The position numbers and the translations under genes were made by a program. This document shows positions 31,832 to 39,762 of a stretch of DNA of 64,000 bases, piece by piece (the stretch's first letter is position 1; each line of letters opens with the position of its first letter). Origin of the DNA: Alicyclobacillus sp. ALC3 (lineage in GTDB: Bacteria; Bacillota; Bacilli; Alicyclobacillales; Alicyclobacillaceae). The DNA lies in assembly GCF_028751195.1 (NCBI RefSeq), contig NZ_CP066784.1, positions 744,001-808,000 on the forward strand, given 5' to 3'. Under the pieces are notes generated by a model, which saw only the letters and a program-made list of their open reading frames with translations, ran no database searches and was not told where the DNA came from.

Positions 31832-33163
31832 TAAGTGTCATTTTGAGACGGATGCCTGGACGGCGCGGCTCAGAGTGTCATTCTGACTCCTACAGCCGGG
31901 CCCGCTGCCCTCTAGGTGTCATTTTGACTCCTACAGCCGGGCCCGCTGCACGCTAAGTGTCATTTTGACTCCTACGGCGAAGGCAAGGTGGTGTAGGTGT
32001 CATTCTGACACCTACGTCTGACTGGATCCGCTCGCAAGTGTCAATTTGACACCTACAGCCGAGCCCCCCGCACGCTAAGTGTCATTCTGACACCTACAGC
32101 CGGGCCCGCTGCACGCTAAGTGTCATTTTGACACCTACAAGCCGAACCCGCTACCCGCTAGGTGTCATTTTGGCACTTACAGCCGCGTCCGCTGCCCGCT
32201 AGGTGTCATTTTGACACCTACAGCCGGGCCCGCTGCACGCTAAGTGTCATATTGACTCCTACAGCCGGGCCCACCGCCCGCTAAGTGTCATTTTGACACC
32301 TACAGCCGAGCCCGCTGCACGCTAAGTGTCATTTTGACACCTACAGCCGGGCCCGCTGCACGCTAAGTGTCATTTTGACACCTACAGCCGGGCCCGCTCC
32401 TCGCTAAGTGTCACTTTGACTCCTACAGCCGGGCCCGCTGCACGCTAAGTGTCATTCTGACACCTGCAGCCGGGTCCACCGCACGCTAATTGTCATTCTG
32501 ACTCCTACAGCCGCGTCCGCTGCCCGCTAAGTGTCATTTTGACACCTACAGCCGAGCCCGCTGCCCTCTAGGTGTCATTTTGACTCCTACAGCCGGGCCC
32601 GCTGCACGCTAAGTGTCATTTTGACTCCTACAGCCGGGCCCGCTGCACGCTAAGTGTCATTTTGACACCTACAGCCGAGCCCGCTACCCGCTAAGTGTCA
32701 ATTTGACTCCTACAGCCGAGCCCGCTACCCGCTAAGTGTCAAAATGACACCTACGGTCGGGCCCGCTACCCGCCAAGTGTCATTTTGACACCTACAGTCG
32801 AGCCCGCTGCCCGCTAGGTGTCATTTTGACACCTACAGCCGGGCCCGCTACCCGCCAAGTGTCATTTTGACACCTACAGCCGGGCCCGCTGCCCGCCAAG
32901 TGTCATTTTGACACCTACAGCCGGGCCCGCTGCACGCTAAGTGTCATTTTGACACCTACAGCCGGGCCCGCTCCTCGCTAAGTGTCAATTTGACACCTAC
33001 AGCCGAGCCCGCTAGCCGCTAAGTGTCATTTTGACACCTACGACGAATGGCAAGGTGGTGTAGGTGTCATTCTGACACCTACGTCTGACTGGATCCGCTC
33101 GCAAGTGTCATTCTGACACCTACAGCCGAGCCCACCGCCCGCTAAGTGTCCATTTGACTCCTA
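31832..33163. repeat. Palindromic 41-base tandem array 1 (about 33 units)
   Basis: The whole gap between the HAD gene and serC holds about 33 units with a 41-base period. Each unit is an inverted repeat (left arm CTAAGTGTCA or CTAGGTGTCA, TTT centre, right arm TGACACCTAC) followed by an 18-base linker, usually AGCCGGGCCCGCTGCACG with small changes. A variant block with a GGCAAGGTGGT linker occurs near both ends (about 31975-32065 and 33040-33130). Linkers are near-identical, repeats are palindromic and no cas gene is present, so it is not CRISPR. Confidence 0.95.
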
Positions 33164-33233
33164 CCGCCGGCCCGCCGAGCCCACCGCCCACGCGGCCCCG
33201 GCCAGCCAACCAGCCGCATCCAGTAGCCTGCCC

Positions 33234-34343
33234 TTACCCGTTGACGCGGCGGAAGCTGTCCATGAACTCGACCAGCCGCTCGCAGGCGTCCAAGCTGACC
33301 GCGTTGTACAAGGAGGCGCGGCAGCCGCCGACCGAGCGGTGACCGCCGAGGCCGACCAGGCCGTTCTCTTCCGCGGCGGCGAGGAAGGCTTTATCCAACT
33401 CCGGCGTTGGCAGCCGGAACGTGACGTTTGTGGTGGAGCGGCCTTCCGGGACGCAGTGGCCCTGGTAGAAGCCACTGCTCGCGTCGATGGCGCCGTAGAC
33501 GAGGTCCGCTTTGCGACGACCGAGATCGGCAGCGGCTTCGACGCCGCCTTGCGCAGCGAGCCACTCGAGCACGAGGCCGACCACGTAAATTGCAAACACC
33601 GGCGGCGTGTTGTACAGCGAGTCGTTCGCCGCGTACTGGTCGTACCGCAGCATGACGGACAGGTTGCGCTCGTCGGCGATGGCCGTCGACTGCTCGACAA
33701 ACGACTTTTTGACGATCACGACCGTGACGCCAGCCGGGCCGAGGTTCTTCTGGGCGCCTGCATAGATCATCGCAAACTTCGAGACATCGATTGCCCGCGA
33801 CAGGATGTCGCTCGACATGTCCGCGACGAGCGGCACACTGCCTGTGTCCGGGAAAGCCTTCCACTGCGACCCGACGATGGTGTTGTTCGATGTGACGTGC
33901 AGGTAGGCGTCGGACGGGTTGACGGCGATGGTGTCTGCGGGCGGGATCTGACGATACCCGTCCGGCTTGCCGTCGAACGCGACGCGGGTCGGGCCGACGC
34001 GCTTCGCTTCGTCGAGCGCCTTCTTCGACCAACTGCCAGTCAAGGCGTACGCGCCGCTGCGTTCGGGCGTCAGGTAGTTCATTGGCAGCATCGCGAACTG
34101 CAGGCTCGCGCCGCCTTGGAGGAAGAGGATGTCGTAGTCGTTCGGCACCTTCAAGAGCTGACGGAGCAGGTCCTTCGCGTTCTGGTGCACGGCGGCGTAC
34201 GCCTTGGTGCGGTGGCCGAGTTCGAGCATGGAAATGCCGGTACCGTTGAAGTTGAGCAGTTCCGCCTGCGCCTTCTGCAAGGCTTCAAGCGGCAAGGCGG
34301 CTGGGCCGCCGTTAAAGTTGTCGACTCTGTCCGGATGGTTCAT
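33234..34343 (-). CDS. serC: Phosphoserine aminotransferase
   Basis: A 369-residue PLP enzyme converting 3-phosphohydroxypyruvate and glutamate to phosphoserine. Features: FNGGPAALPLEAL at the start, LELGHRTKAY, FLQGGASLQFAMLPMN, the PLP-binding Lys in YAGAQKNLGPAG (near residue 198), and GLVGLGGHRSVGGCRASLYNA at the end, split. The ATG follows GGGGAGAGAG. serA lies just upstream on the same strand, so the serine pathway is likely cotranscribed and under the ZTP riboswitch. Confidence 0.95.
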   Translation of the reverse strand: MNHPDRVDNFNGGPAALPLEALQKAQAELLNFNGTGISMLELGHRTKAYAAVHQNAKDLLRQLLKVPNDYDILFLQGGASLQFAMLPMNYLTPERSGAYALTGSWSKKALDEAKRVGPTRVAFDGKPDGYRQIPPADTIAVNPSDAYLHVTSNNTIVGSQWKAFPDTGSVPLVADMSSDILSRAIDVSKFAMIYAGAQKNLGPAGVTVVIVKKSFVEQSTAIADERNLSVMLRYDQYAANDSLYNTPPVFAIYVVGLVLEWLAAQGGVEAAADLGRRKADLVYGAIDASSGFYQGHCVPEGRSTTNVTFRLPTPELDKAFLAAAEENGLVGLGGHRSVGGCRASLYNAVSLDACERLVEFMDSFRRVNG

Positions 34344-34457
34344 CCGACTCTCTCCCCTCTATCTACGCAAATATCTACGCGAAAACCGGGCCAGAAAACT
34401 AGGCTAACTACCAGGACCGGGCGCAGCCGTAAAGAGCGCCGGCACAGCGGCCGCGAT

Positions 34458-34530
34458 CCGAACACACTCAGTCCGAACACACTCAGTCCGAACACATTCA
34501 GTCCGAACACATTCAGTCCGAACACACTCT
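34458..34530. repeat. 15-base tandem repeat between serA and serC
   Basis: About five copies of CCGAACACACTCAGT (some with ATTCAGT), filling part of the 224-base serA-serC gap. No hairpin is evident. Confidence 0.85.
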
Positions 34531-34567
34531 GGCAACCCGCCTTCCGAATGCGGGCGCCATCTCTACA

Positions 34568-36151
34568 TTACAAATCTACCGCGCGCGCTAGGTGGATGCC
34601 GTCCACGTCGGTGATGCGGGTGAGGACGTCATCCGAAATCACCTTGTCGACACACAGCACCATGACCGCTTCCCCGCCCGTTTCGCGGCGGCCGACCTGC
34701 ATGGCGCCAATGTTGATCTCGGCGTCCCCGAGGATGCTCCCGATGCGGCCAATCATGCCCGGTTTGTCCGTGTGCCGGGTGAGCAGCATCTTGCCTTCTG
34801 GCGCTGCGTCCACTGTGTAGCCGTCGATTTCGACGATTCGCGGCCCGAAGCCGTTGTAGAGTGTACCGGCGACGCGGTGCTCGCCTTTGTCGGAGCGGAC
34901 GGTCAAGGTGAGCAGGTTTGTGAACACTTTGCTGTGTGGCTGCTTGACTTCGCGCACGGCAATGCCGGCCTGTTCGGCGAGGAACGGCGCGTTCACGTAG
35001 TTCGCTTCGTCGCCGTAGCGGTAGCCGAGCCAGCCTTTGAGGACGGTGCGCGTGACGAAGCTCACGTCGTGGTCAGCGATGGGGCCAGCGAACGCGATCT
35101 CCACTTCTGACACGGACTCGCCCACCCACTGCCCTGCGAACAGTCCGAGCTGCTCGCCAAGGCCGAGGTACGGCTCGAGAAACGCCTTCAGCTCGCCCGA
35201 CAGAGACGGCAGGTTGACGGCGTTTTGGAACGGCTTGCCTTCGAGCAGCAGGCCGACTTGTTCTGCCACGTCAATCGCGACGTTCTCCTGCGCCTCGACC
35301 GTAGATGCGCCAAGGTGCGGTGTGAGGACGACGTTGTCGAACTCGCGCAGTGGGTGATCGCTGGCGAGAGGCTCACTCTCGAACACGTCAATCGCGGCGC
35401 TCGCGACCTTGCCGGCGCGCAGTGCGTCGGCGAGTGCCTGTTCGTCGATGATGCCGCCGCGCGCGCAGTTGACGATGCGCACGCCGTCTTTCATTTTGGC
35501 GAAGGCGCTTGTGCCAAGCATGTGCTTGGTCTCTTTGGTGAGCGGCGTGTGGACGGTGATGAAGTCGGCCGCGGCAATCGCTTCGTCAAAGGAGACGCGG
35601 GTGATGCCGAGTTCTTTGGCGCGCGCTTCGGTCAGGTACGGATCAAAGCCGAGCACGGTCATGCCGAAGACTTTCGCGCGCTTCGCGACTTCCGCGCCGA
35701 TGCGGCCGGTGCCAAGCACAGCGAGCGTCTTGCCGCGCAACTCGACGCCGACGAACGACTTGCGGTCCCACTTGCCGGCGCGAATCGAGCGGTCGGCGGC
35801 CGGGATCCAGCGAGACATCGCAATTAGCATCGCGAACGTGTGCTCCGCGGCGGAGATGGTGTTGCCGTCTGGCGCGTTGATCACGACGACGCCCCGGCGC
35901 GTCGCAGCCGGAATGTCGATGTTGTCGACGCCGACGCCGGCGCGGCCAATCACCTTGAGCTGGTTTGCTGCTGCGAGCACTGGTGCGGTCACTTTGGTCT
36001 GGGAGCGTACGAGGAGTGCGTCGGTGTCGCGAATCTCTTCCGTTAATTCTGCCTCTGTCATGCCGGTGCGCACACGAACAGTAGCACCCGGCAAAGCCTC
36101 CAGCTTTTCGATGCCAAGCGGAGAAATGTCGTCTGCAACGAGAATTTTCAC
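34568..36151 (-). CDS. serA: D-3-phosphoglycerate dehydrogenase
   Basis: A 527-residue NAD-dependent enzyme for the first step of serine synthesis. Substrate domain at the ends of residues 1-310, nucleotide-binding GTGRIGAEVAKRAKVFG (near 145-162), catalytic region NCARGGIIDEQAL and HLGASTVEAQENVA. The regulatory intervening domain (about 320-440) and a C-terminal ACT domain (LTRHTDKPGMIGRIGSILG) follow: the long Bacillus-type enzyme with serine feedback. I chose GTG 36151 behind GGGAGAGAAA; a GTG 12 bases upstream sits directly on a ribosome site. A ZTP riboswitch lies in its leader. Confidence 0.95.
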   Translation of the reverse strand: MKILVADDISPLGIEKLEALPGATVRVRTGMTEAELTEEIRDTDALLVRSQTKVTAPVLAAANQLKVIGRAGVGVDNIDIPAATRRGVVVINAPDGNTISAAEHTFAMLIAMSRWIPAADRSIRAGKWDRKSFVGVELRGKTLAVLGTGRIGAEVAKRAKVFGMTVLGFDPYLTEARAKELGITRVSFDEAIAAADFITVHTPLTKETKHMLGTSAFAKMKDGVRIVNCARGGIIDEQALADALRAGKVASAAIDVFESEPLASDHPLREFDNVVLTPHLGASTVEAQENVAIDVAEQVGLLLEGKPFQNAVNLPSLSGELKAFLEPYLGLGEQLGLFAGQWVGESVSEVEIAFAGPIADHDVSFVTRTVLKGWLGYRYGDEANYVNAPFLAEQAGIAVREVKQPHSKVFTNLLTLTVRSDKGEHRVAGTLYNGFGPRIVEIDGYTVDAAPEGKMLLTRHTDKPGMIGRIGSILGDAEINIGAMQVGRRETGGEAVMVLCVDKVISDDVLTRITDVDGIHLARAVDL

Positions 36152-36221
36152 TTTCTCTCCCACTCCTTGTCTCCCTAGTCTATCTATATTGTTTATTCAG
36201 ACATCTGCTGATATGAAACGA

Positions 36222-36313
36222 CGCCTGAACACTCCACTTCGAGTGCCCAGGCGGTCGGCGTGTCATCTGTCGCACTCCCTCGTGGTTACCCACTTCCGCC
36301 AGTCATGCAACAG
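36222..36313 (-). promoter_or_regulatory. ZTP (pfl) riboswitch upstream of serA
   Basis: On the minus strand, P1 pairs CTGTTGCA with TGCGACAG. Inside lie GACTGGCGG and the small hairpin GTGGGTAACCAC followed by GAGGGAGTGCGAC, then a linker and the conserved CCGACCGCCTGGGCA. These are the hallmark blocks of the ZTP/pfl aptamer, which senses the purine-pathway alarmone ZTP/ZMP. The CCTGGGC strand can instead join a long hairpin (GCCTGGGCACTC with GAGTGTTCAGGC, 36222-36254) followed by TCGTTTC, a terminator-like platform. ZTP binding would allow serA expression when one-carbon units are short. Confidence 0.82.
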
Positions 36314-36384
36314 GTTGATGGAGTTGTAGTAGAGCTCCGCACCCCGCGGCTCGAAGCACGCGGGACACGGGCTTGTTGGTGTTC

Positions 36385-36413
36385 AATATACCTGCCGCCA
36401 TACAACTCGTCAA
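36385..36413 (-). promoter_or_regulatory. serA promoter
   Basis: TTGACG and TATATT are separated by exactly 17 bases on the minus strand. Transcription would begin near 36378, about 65 bases before the ZTP aptamer. Confidence 0.7.
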
Positions 36414-36604
36414 GGCATGGAAAGCGCTTCCCTCGCCAGATTCCGCGATTTTTCTACAGCGGTTTGCGATTTCTTCACAAAATTTCAGACGAAAGCGCTC
36501 TCACTCTGCGCTCATCCAGCACGGGGGCATCAATGGATAGAATTACCGCCGTTGCGGCATGCTACGGAGCGTTATGTGAATGGTGAACACAAGGGGGTTT
36601 CACG

Positions 36605-36988
36605 ATGAAGATGAAGGCTTTGACCACGGCTGCGGCCGTAGCACTGACCTTGGCTGCGGCTGGCTGCGGCAATAATGCGGGAAACACTGTCGGCAATGCA
36701 GCGAACGCGGTCGGCAATGCAGCAGGGTACGCAGCGGACGCGACGGGCAACGCAGCGCGTGGAGTGATGAACGGGGCGGGTCGGGCTGCACAAGGCACGA
36801 TGAACGCGGCAGGTGACGTCGCGCGGGGCACCGCAAACGCAGTCGGAGACGTCGGACGCGGCACCATCAACGCAGTCGGAGGCGCCGGGCGCGGGGCTGC
36901 CGACAAGGTCGGCGATGTTGGACGTGGCACGATGAACGCGGCCGGTCACGCAGCGCGCGGCACGATGAACGCCGTGACACCGCGCTAA
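36605..36988 (+). CDS. Ala/Gly/Asn-rich repetitive lipoprotein
   Basis: A 127-residue protein. A signal peptide with lipobox LAAAGC ends at Cys22 (MKMKALTTAAAVALTLAAAG). The mature part is made of degenerate 10-12-residue repeats (NAAGYAADATGNAARGVMN, GDVARGTANAVGDVGRG), like small entericidin/LEA-type surface proteins. ATG after AAGGGGGTTTCACG. Transcribed away from serA. Its function is unknown; the helical Ala/Gly repeats suggest an amphipathic or structural role. Confidence 0.6.
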   Translation: MKMKALTTAAAVALTLAAAGCGNNAGNTVGNAANAVGNAAGYAADATGNAARGVMNGAGRAAQGTMNAAGDVARGTANAVGDVGRGTINAVGGAGRGAADKVGDVGRGTMNAAGHAARGTMNAVTPR

Positions 36989-37860
36989 CTTTCGCTCTCC
37001 ACCTGGCGGGCGCCGGCGACGCGCCAAGCATGCGAATACACATTGAACGAGTCATCGCGCACAAACCCGACTGCGGTGATACCGAGGTCGTTGGCCATGT
37101 CAATCGCGAGCGCCGTCGGCGCCGACTTCGCCAGGACAATCCCCACCCCGATTTTCGCCACCTTCAGCAGCACCTCGGAAGACAACCGACCACTGAACGT
37201 GACGACGCGGCCTGTCAGCGGCATCCGCTCGCGCAGCGCACGTCCGAACAGCTTGTCAAGCGCATTGTGGCGGCCGATGTCGGTGCGTACCAACATCTCC
37301 TCGTCCTTCCTCGGGTCGACGAGCGCAGCAATGTGAACCCCGCCGGTTTCGTGAAAGACCGTGGCGGCGTCATCGAGGTCGCGCATTACCCGGAAAATAT
37401 CGTCTGATGTCACCGTCACCGGGTCGTCGACGTGCTTGGCAGTCTGTGCATCGTTCGTGAAGTAGAATGTCTGCCGCATCTTCCCGCAGCACGAGGCGAT
37501 GTAGCGCTTGTTGTAAAAGTCCTGATTGAAGTTGATGTTACTCGTCGTACGCACACGCACCGTACCCCGCAGGCGGCTGAGTTGGACAGATTCCACTTGG
37601 TCGATTGACCGAATGACCCCTTCTGAGGCAAGAAAGCCAATTGCCAAGTCTTCCATGTACTCTGGCGTGCAGACGACGGTCGCGAGTTCGCGGTCATTGA
37701 CGAACACAGTCAAGGCGTACTCACTGGCAACTTCATCGATATCCGGTTGAAACTCCGCGCGCCCATAGCGCACAACTTCAACCCCCGCCGTAATCGGAAG
37801 TCCATCTTCCCCCTGGCGCGATGCACGTTCTAACCCCAGTTCTGCTCTGTCCCTGGCCAT
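36985..37860 (-). CDS. fdhD: Formate dehydrogenase accessory sulfurtransferase
   Basis: A 291-residue protein needed to pass sulfur from a desulfurase to the molybdenum cofactor of formate dehydrogenase. FdhD motifs: VFVNDRELATVVCTPEYMEDLAIGF (split), SCCGK with Cys near residue 123 for persulfide transfer, FHETGGVHIAALVD, and DIGRHNALDKLFG. ATG behind GGGGAAGGGG. Its stop overlaps the convergent lipoprotein stop by a few bases. No formate dehydrogenase is in the window. Confidence 0.92.
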   Translation of the reverse strand: MARDRAELGLERASRQGEDGLPITAGVEVVRYGRAEFQPDIDEVASEYALTVFVNDRELATVVCTPEYMEDLAIGFLASEGVIRSIDQVESVQLSRLRGTVRVRTTSNINFNQDFYNKRYIASCCGKMRQTFYFTNDAQTAKHVDDPVTVTSDDIFRVMRDLDDAATVFHETGGVHIAALVDPRKDEEMLVRTDIGRHNALDKLFGRALRERMPLTGRVVTFSGRLSSEVLLKVAKIGVGIVLAKSAPTALAIDMANDLGITAVGFVRDDSFNVYSHAWRVAGARQVESES

Positions 37861-37888
37861 GGCGAACCCCTTCCCCGGATGGTAAAAA

Positions 37889-37911
37889 GCCTTCGCCGAA
37901 ACGGCGAAGGC
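37889..37911 (-). terminator. Terminator after the cold-shock gene
   Basis: A perfect ten-pair stem (GCCTTCGCCG / CGGCGAAGGC) with a three-base loop, followed by TTTTTAC on the minus strand. It lies between csp and fdhD. Confidence 0.88.
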
Positions 37912-37985
37912 ATTTTGTCGTGCCGGATGCAATCGCTCCGACGCAACGGGTCATTGTCGAGCACTTGTCCGTACTGGACCTGCTT

Positions 37986-38186
37986 TTATAGACGCGTTAC
38001 GTTTGCAGCCTGCAGCCCGCGCTGACCCTCTTCCACGTCGAACTCCACTTGGTCGCCCTCATTCAGAGTGCGGAAACCTTGGGAGTTGATGGCGGAAAAG
38101 TGAACGAACACGTCGTTACCGCCGTCCTCCGGCGTGATGAACCCATAGCCTTTTTCCGAGCTGAACCACTTAACAGTACCTCTCAC
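37986..38186 (-). CDS. cspA: Cold-shock protein
   Basis: A 66-residue nucleic-acid chaperone of standard length with both RNA-binding motifs, KGYGFIT and DVFVHF, and the family opening [11 protein letters not shown]. Preceded by a leader of about 70 bases and followed by a strong terminator, so it is a single-gene unit. Letter designation (A/B/C) is not meaningful here. Confidence 0.95.
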   Translation of the reverse strand: MRGTVKWFSSEKGYGFITPEDGGNDVFVHFSAINSQGFRTLNEGDQVEFDVEEGQRGLQAANVTRL

Positions 38187-38262
38187 TTAAAGTCCTCCTG
38201 TACGCATCCGAGCTACCATTACGAGCTACCATGACGCGCGATGAAATCTGTACTTCGACCTT

Positions 38263-38291
38263 ATTATAGGCTTTTACTGCGAAGATTGATA
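38263..38291 (-). promoter_or_regulatory. Probable csp promoter
   Basis: A perfect TATAAT at 38268-38263 on the minus strand, with a poor TATCAA at 17 bases. Transcription would start about 70 bases before csp. Confidence 0.5.
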
Positions 38292-38397
38292 CACAGGCGC
38301 GCAAATTCGTCCAAAATTCTTTTCTACACGCGCTGTCGAACGCCGTCGAATCAATTCGCGTCTGCGCGCATCTCTGTCGACAATTAGTTGTTGTGTC

Positions 38398-38497
38398 GCA
38401 ACAACCCGCGCGGGCTACTCGAGGAACGCAGCACATGGGTCACGCAGCCGCGTCACGAAGGGACAGCAACAACCCTCGCGGGTTACTCGAGGAACGC
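38398..38497. repeat. Duplicated lysC 3' end
   Basis: About 30 bases at 38467-38497 (lysC last codons, stop and the following GC-rich hairpin) recur at 38399-38429 with three changes. The shared core is ACTCGAGGAACGC next to CAACAACCC. The two copies start 68 bases apart. Each can form a short hairpin followed by GTTGTTGC. Confidence 0.75.
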
Positions 38498-39688
38498 CGC
38501 GTGCAGCTCTTTGACAGCCCGCTCCACAGCGTCCGCTTGGACGATACACGACACTTTGATCTCGGAGGTGCTGACCATCGCGATCGGAATGTCCGCCCCC
38601 GCCATGACCTCGAACATCTGCGCCGCGACGCCGGGATTGCTAATCATGCCAGCTCCCACAATCGAGACTTTGCCAAGCCCAGTCTCGCAGACGATGTCGT
38701 GGAAGGAGAGCTCCGGCTGCAGTTCGCGCACAATCCGCACTGTCCGGTCCGCATCCTCTTCCTTCACGGTAAACGAGACGTCGACCACATCCGTTCCGAC
38801 GACGCTTTGGACAATGACGTCGACATTGACCCCGTCTGACGCCAGCCGCTTAAACACTGTCGCCAACCCGTGGCGCTGCAGCGGCACACCGACAACTGCC
38901 ACACGTGCGACTTCGCGCTCAAAGGCAATCCCTGTGACGGCCTCGCGAAGTTCAAATCCCGATGTCGCTTCCATCACAACCGTCCCTTCCTCATCGTGAA
39001 AACTCGAACGCACGACCAACCGGACGCCGAACTGTTTCGCGTTCTCGACCGCGCGCGGGTGCAGCACTTGAGCGCCGAGCGTCGCGAGTTCGAGCATCTC
39101 GTCGTACGAAATGGTCTCCAGTTTGCGCGCCGCTTTAACCACCCGCGGGTCGGTTGTGTAGACCCCTTTGACATCGGTGTAGATCTCGCACAAATCCGCC
39201 TCGAGCGCCGCCGCCACAGCGACCGCGCTGGTGTCTGACCCGCCGCGGCCAAGCGTCGTCACACGGTCGCCGCTGATGCCCTGAAAACCGGTGATAACCG
39301 GGACGATGCCCTGCCCGATGACGCGGTTCAAAGCGTCGCTGTCAATGTGGAGCAACCTGGCGTTGCCGTGCACAGGCTCGGTGAAAATCCCCGCCTGCCA
39401 GCCCGTAAACGAGCGCGCCTGCAAGCCTCGTGTTTGCAAAGCCATCGCGAGCAAGGACGCCGATACCTGCTCACCGGTCGACAACAGCGCGTCCATCTCG
39501 CGCGGGTCCGCGTCTCTGGTAATCGCTTTTGCCAAAGTGACGAGTTCGTCGGTGGTGTGTCCCATCGCGGACACGACGACGGCGCAGGAATGCCCGGCTT
39601 TAATCGTGCGCGCGACGCGGTCAGCGACGGCCTCGATGCGCTCCACCGAACCGACCGAAGTTCCCCCGTACTTCTGTACAATGAGCAA
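38483..39688 (-). CDS. lysC: Aspartokinase
   Basis: A 401-residue enzyme phosphorylating aspartate for lysine, methionine and threonine. Start TTG 39688 behind GGGAGTGGACGGAT, opening LLIVQKYGGTSVGS. Kinase domain (1-240) with FTGWQAGI and GRGGSDTSAVAVA; two ACT domains (about 265-395) for feedback control. It lies 75 bases after argH on the same strand and may be cotranscribed with the arg genes, an unusual coupling of the aspartate branch to arginine control. Confidence 0.94.
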   Translation of the reverse strand: MLIVQKYGGTSVGSVERIEAVADRVARTIKAGHSCAVVVSAMGHTTDELVTLAKAITRDADPREMDALLSTGEQVSASLLAMALQTRGLQARSFTGWQAGIFTEPVHGNARLLHIDSDALNRVIGQGIVPVITGFQGISGDRVTTLGRGGSDTSAVAVAAALEADLCEIYTDVKGVYTTDPRVVKAARKLETISYDEMLELATLGAQVLHPRAVENAKQFGVRLVVRSSFHDEEGTVVMEATSGFELREAVTGIAFEREVARVAVVGVPLQRHGLATVFKRLASDGVNVDVIVQSVVGTDVVDVSFTVKEEDADRTVRIVRELQPELSFHDIVCETGLGKVSIVGAGMISNPGVAAQMFEVMAGADIPIAMVSTSEIKVSCIVQADAVERAVKELHAAFLE

Positions 39689-39762
39689 ATCCGTCCACTC
39701 CCAGCTATCGCGGTCTCTTAGTCGCCGCTTTTGTCTTATCGTCGCGCCATTGGCGCAGACGG

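Noticed and set aside
31832..33163. CRISPR array
   Set aside because: Repeats are long inverted repeats, 'spacers' are 18 bases and nearly identical to each other, and no cas gene is near.
33339..34820. 493-codon plus-strand ORF over serC and serA
   Set aside because: It is antisense to two clear genes and has no family features; GC-rich third positions make such shadows common here.
36260..36586. 108-codon plus-strand ORF across the serA leader
   Set aside because: It covers the promoter and riboswitch and has no family features or ribosome site.
36164..36600. T-box leader upstream of serA
   Set aside because: GGGTAACCACG first suggested a T-box, but the Stem I features are absent and the flanking blocks match the ZTP aptamer instead.
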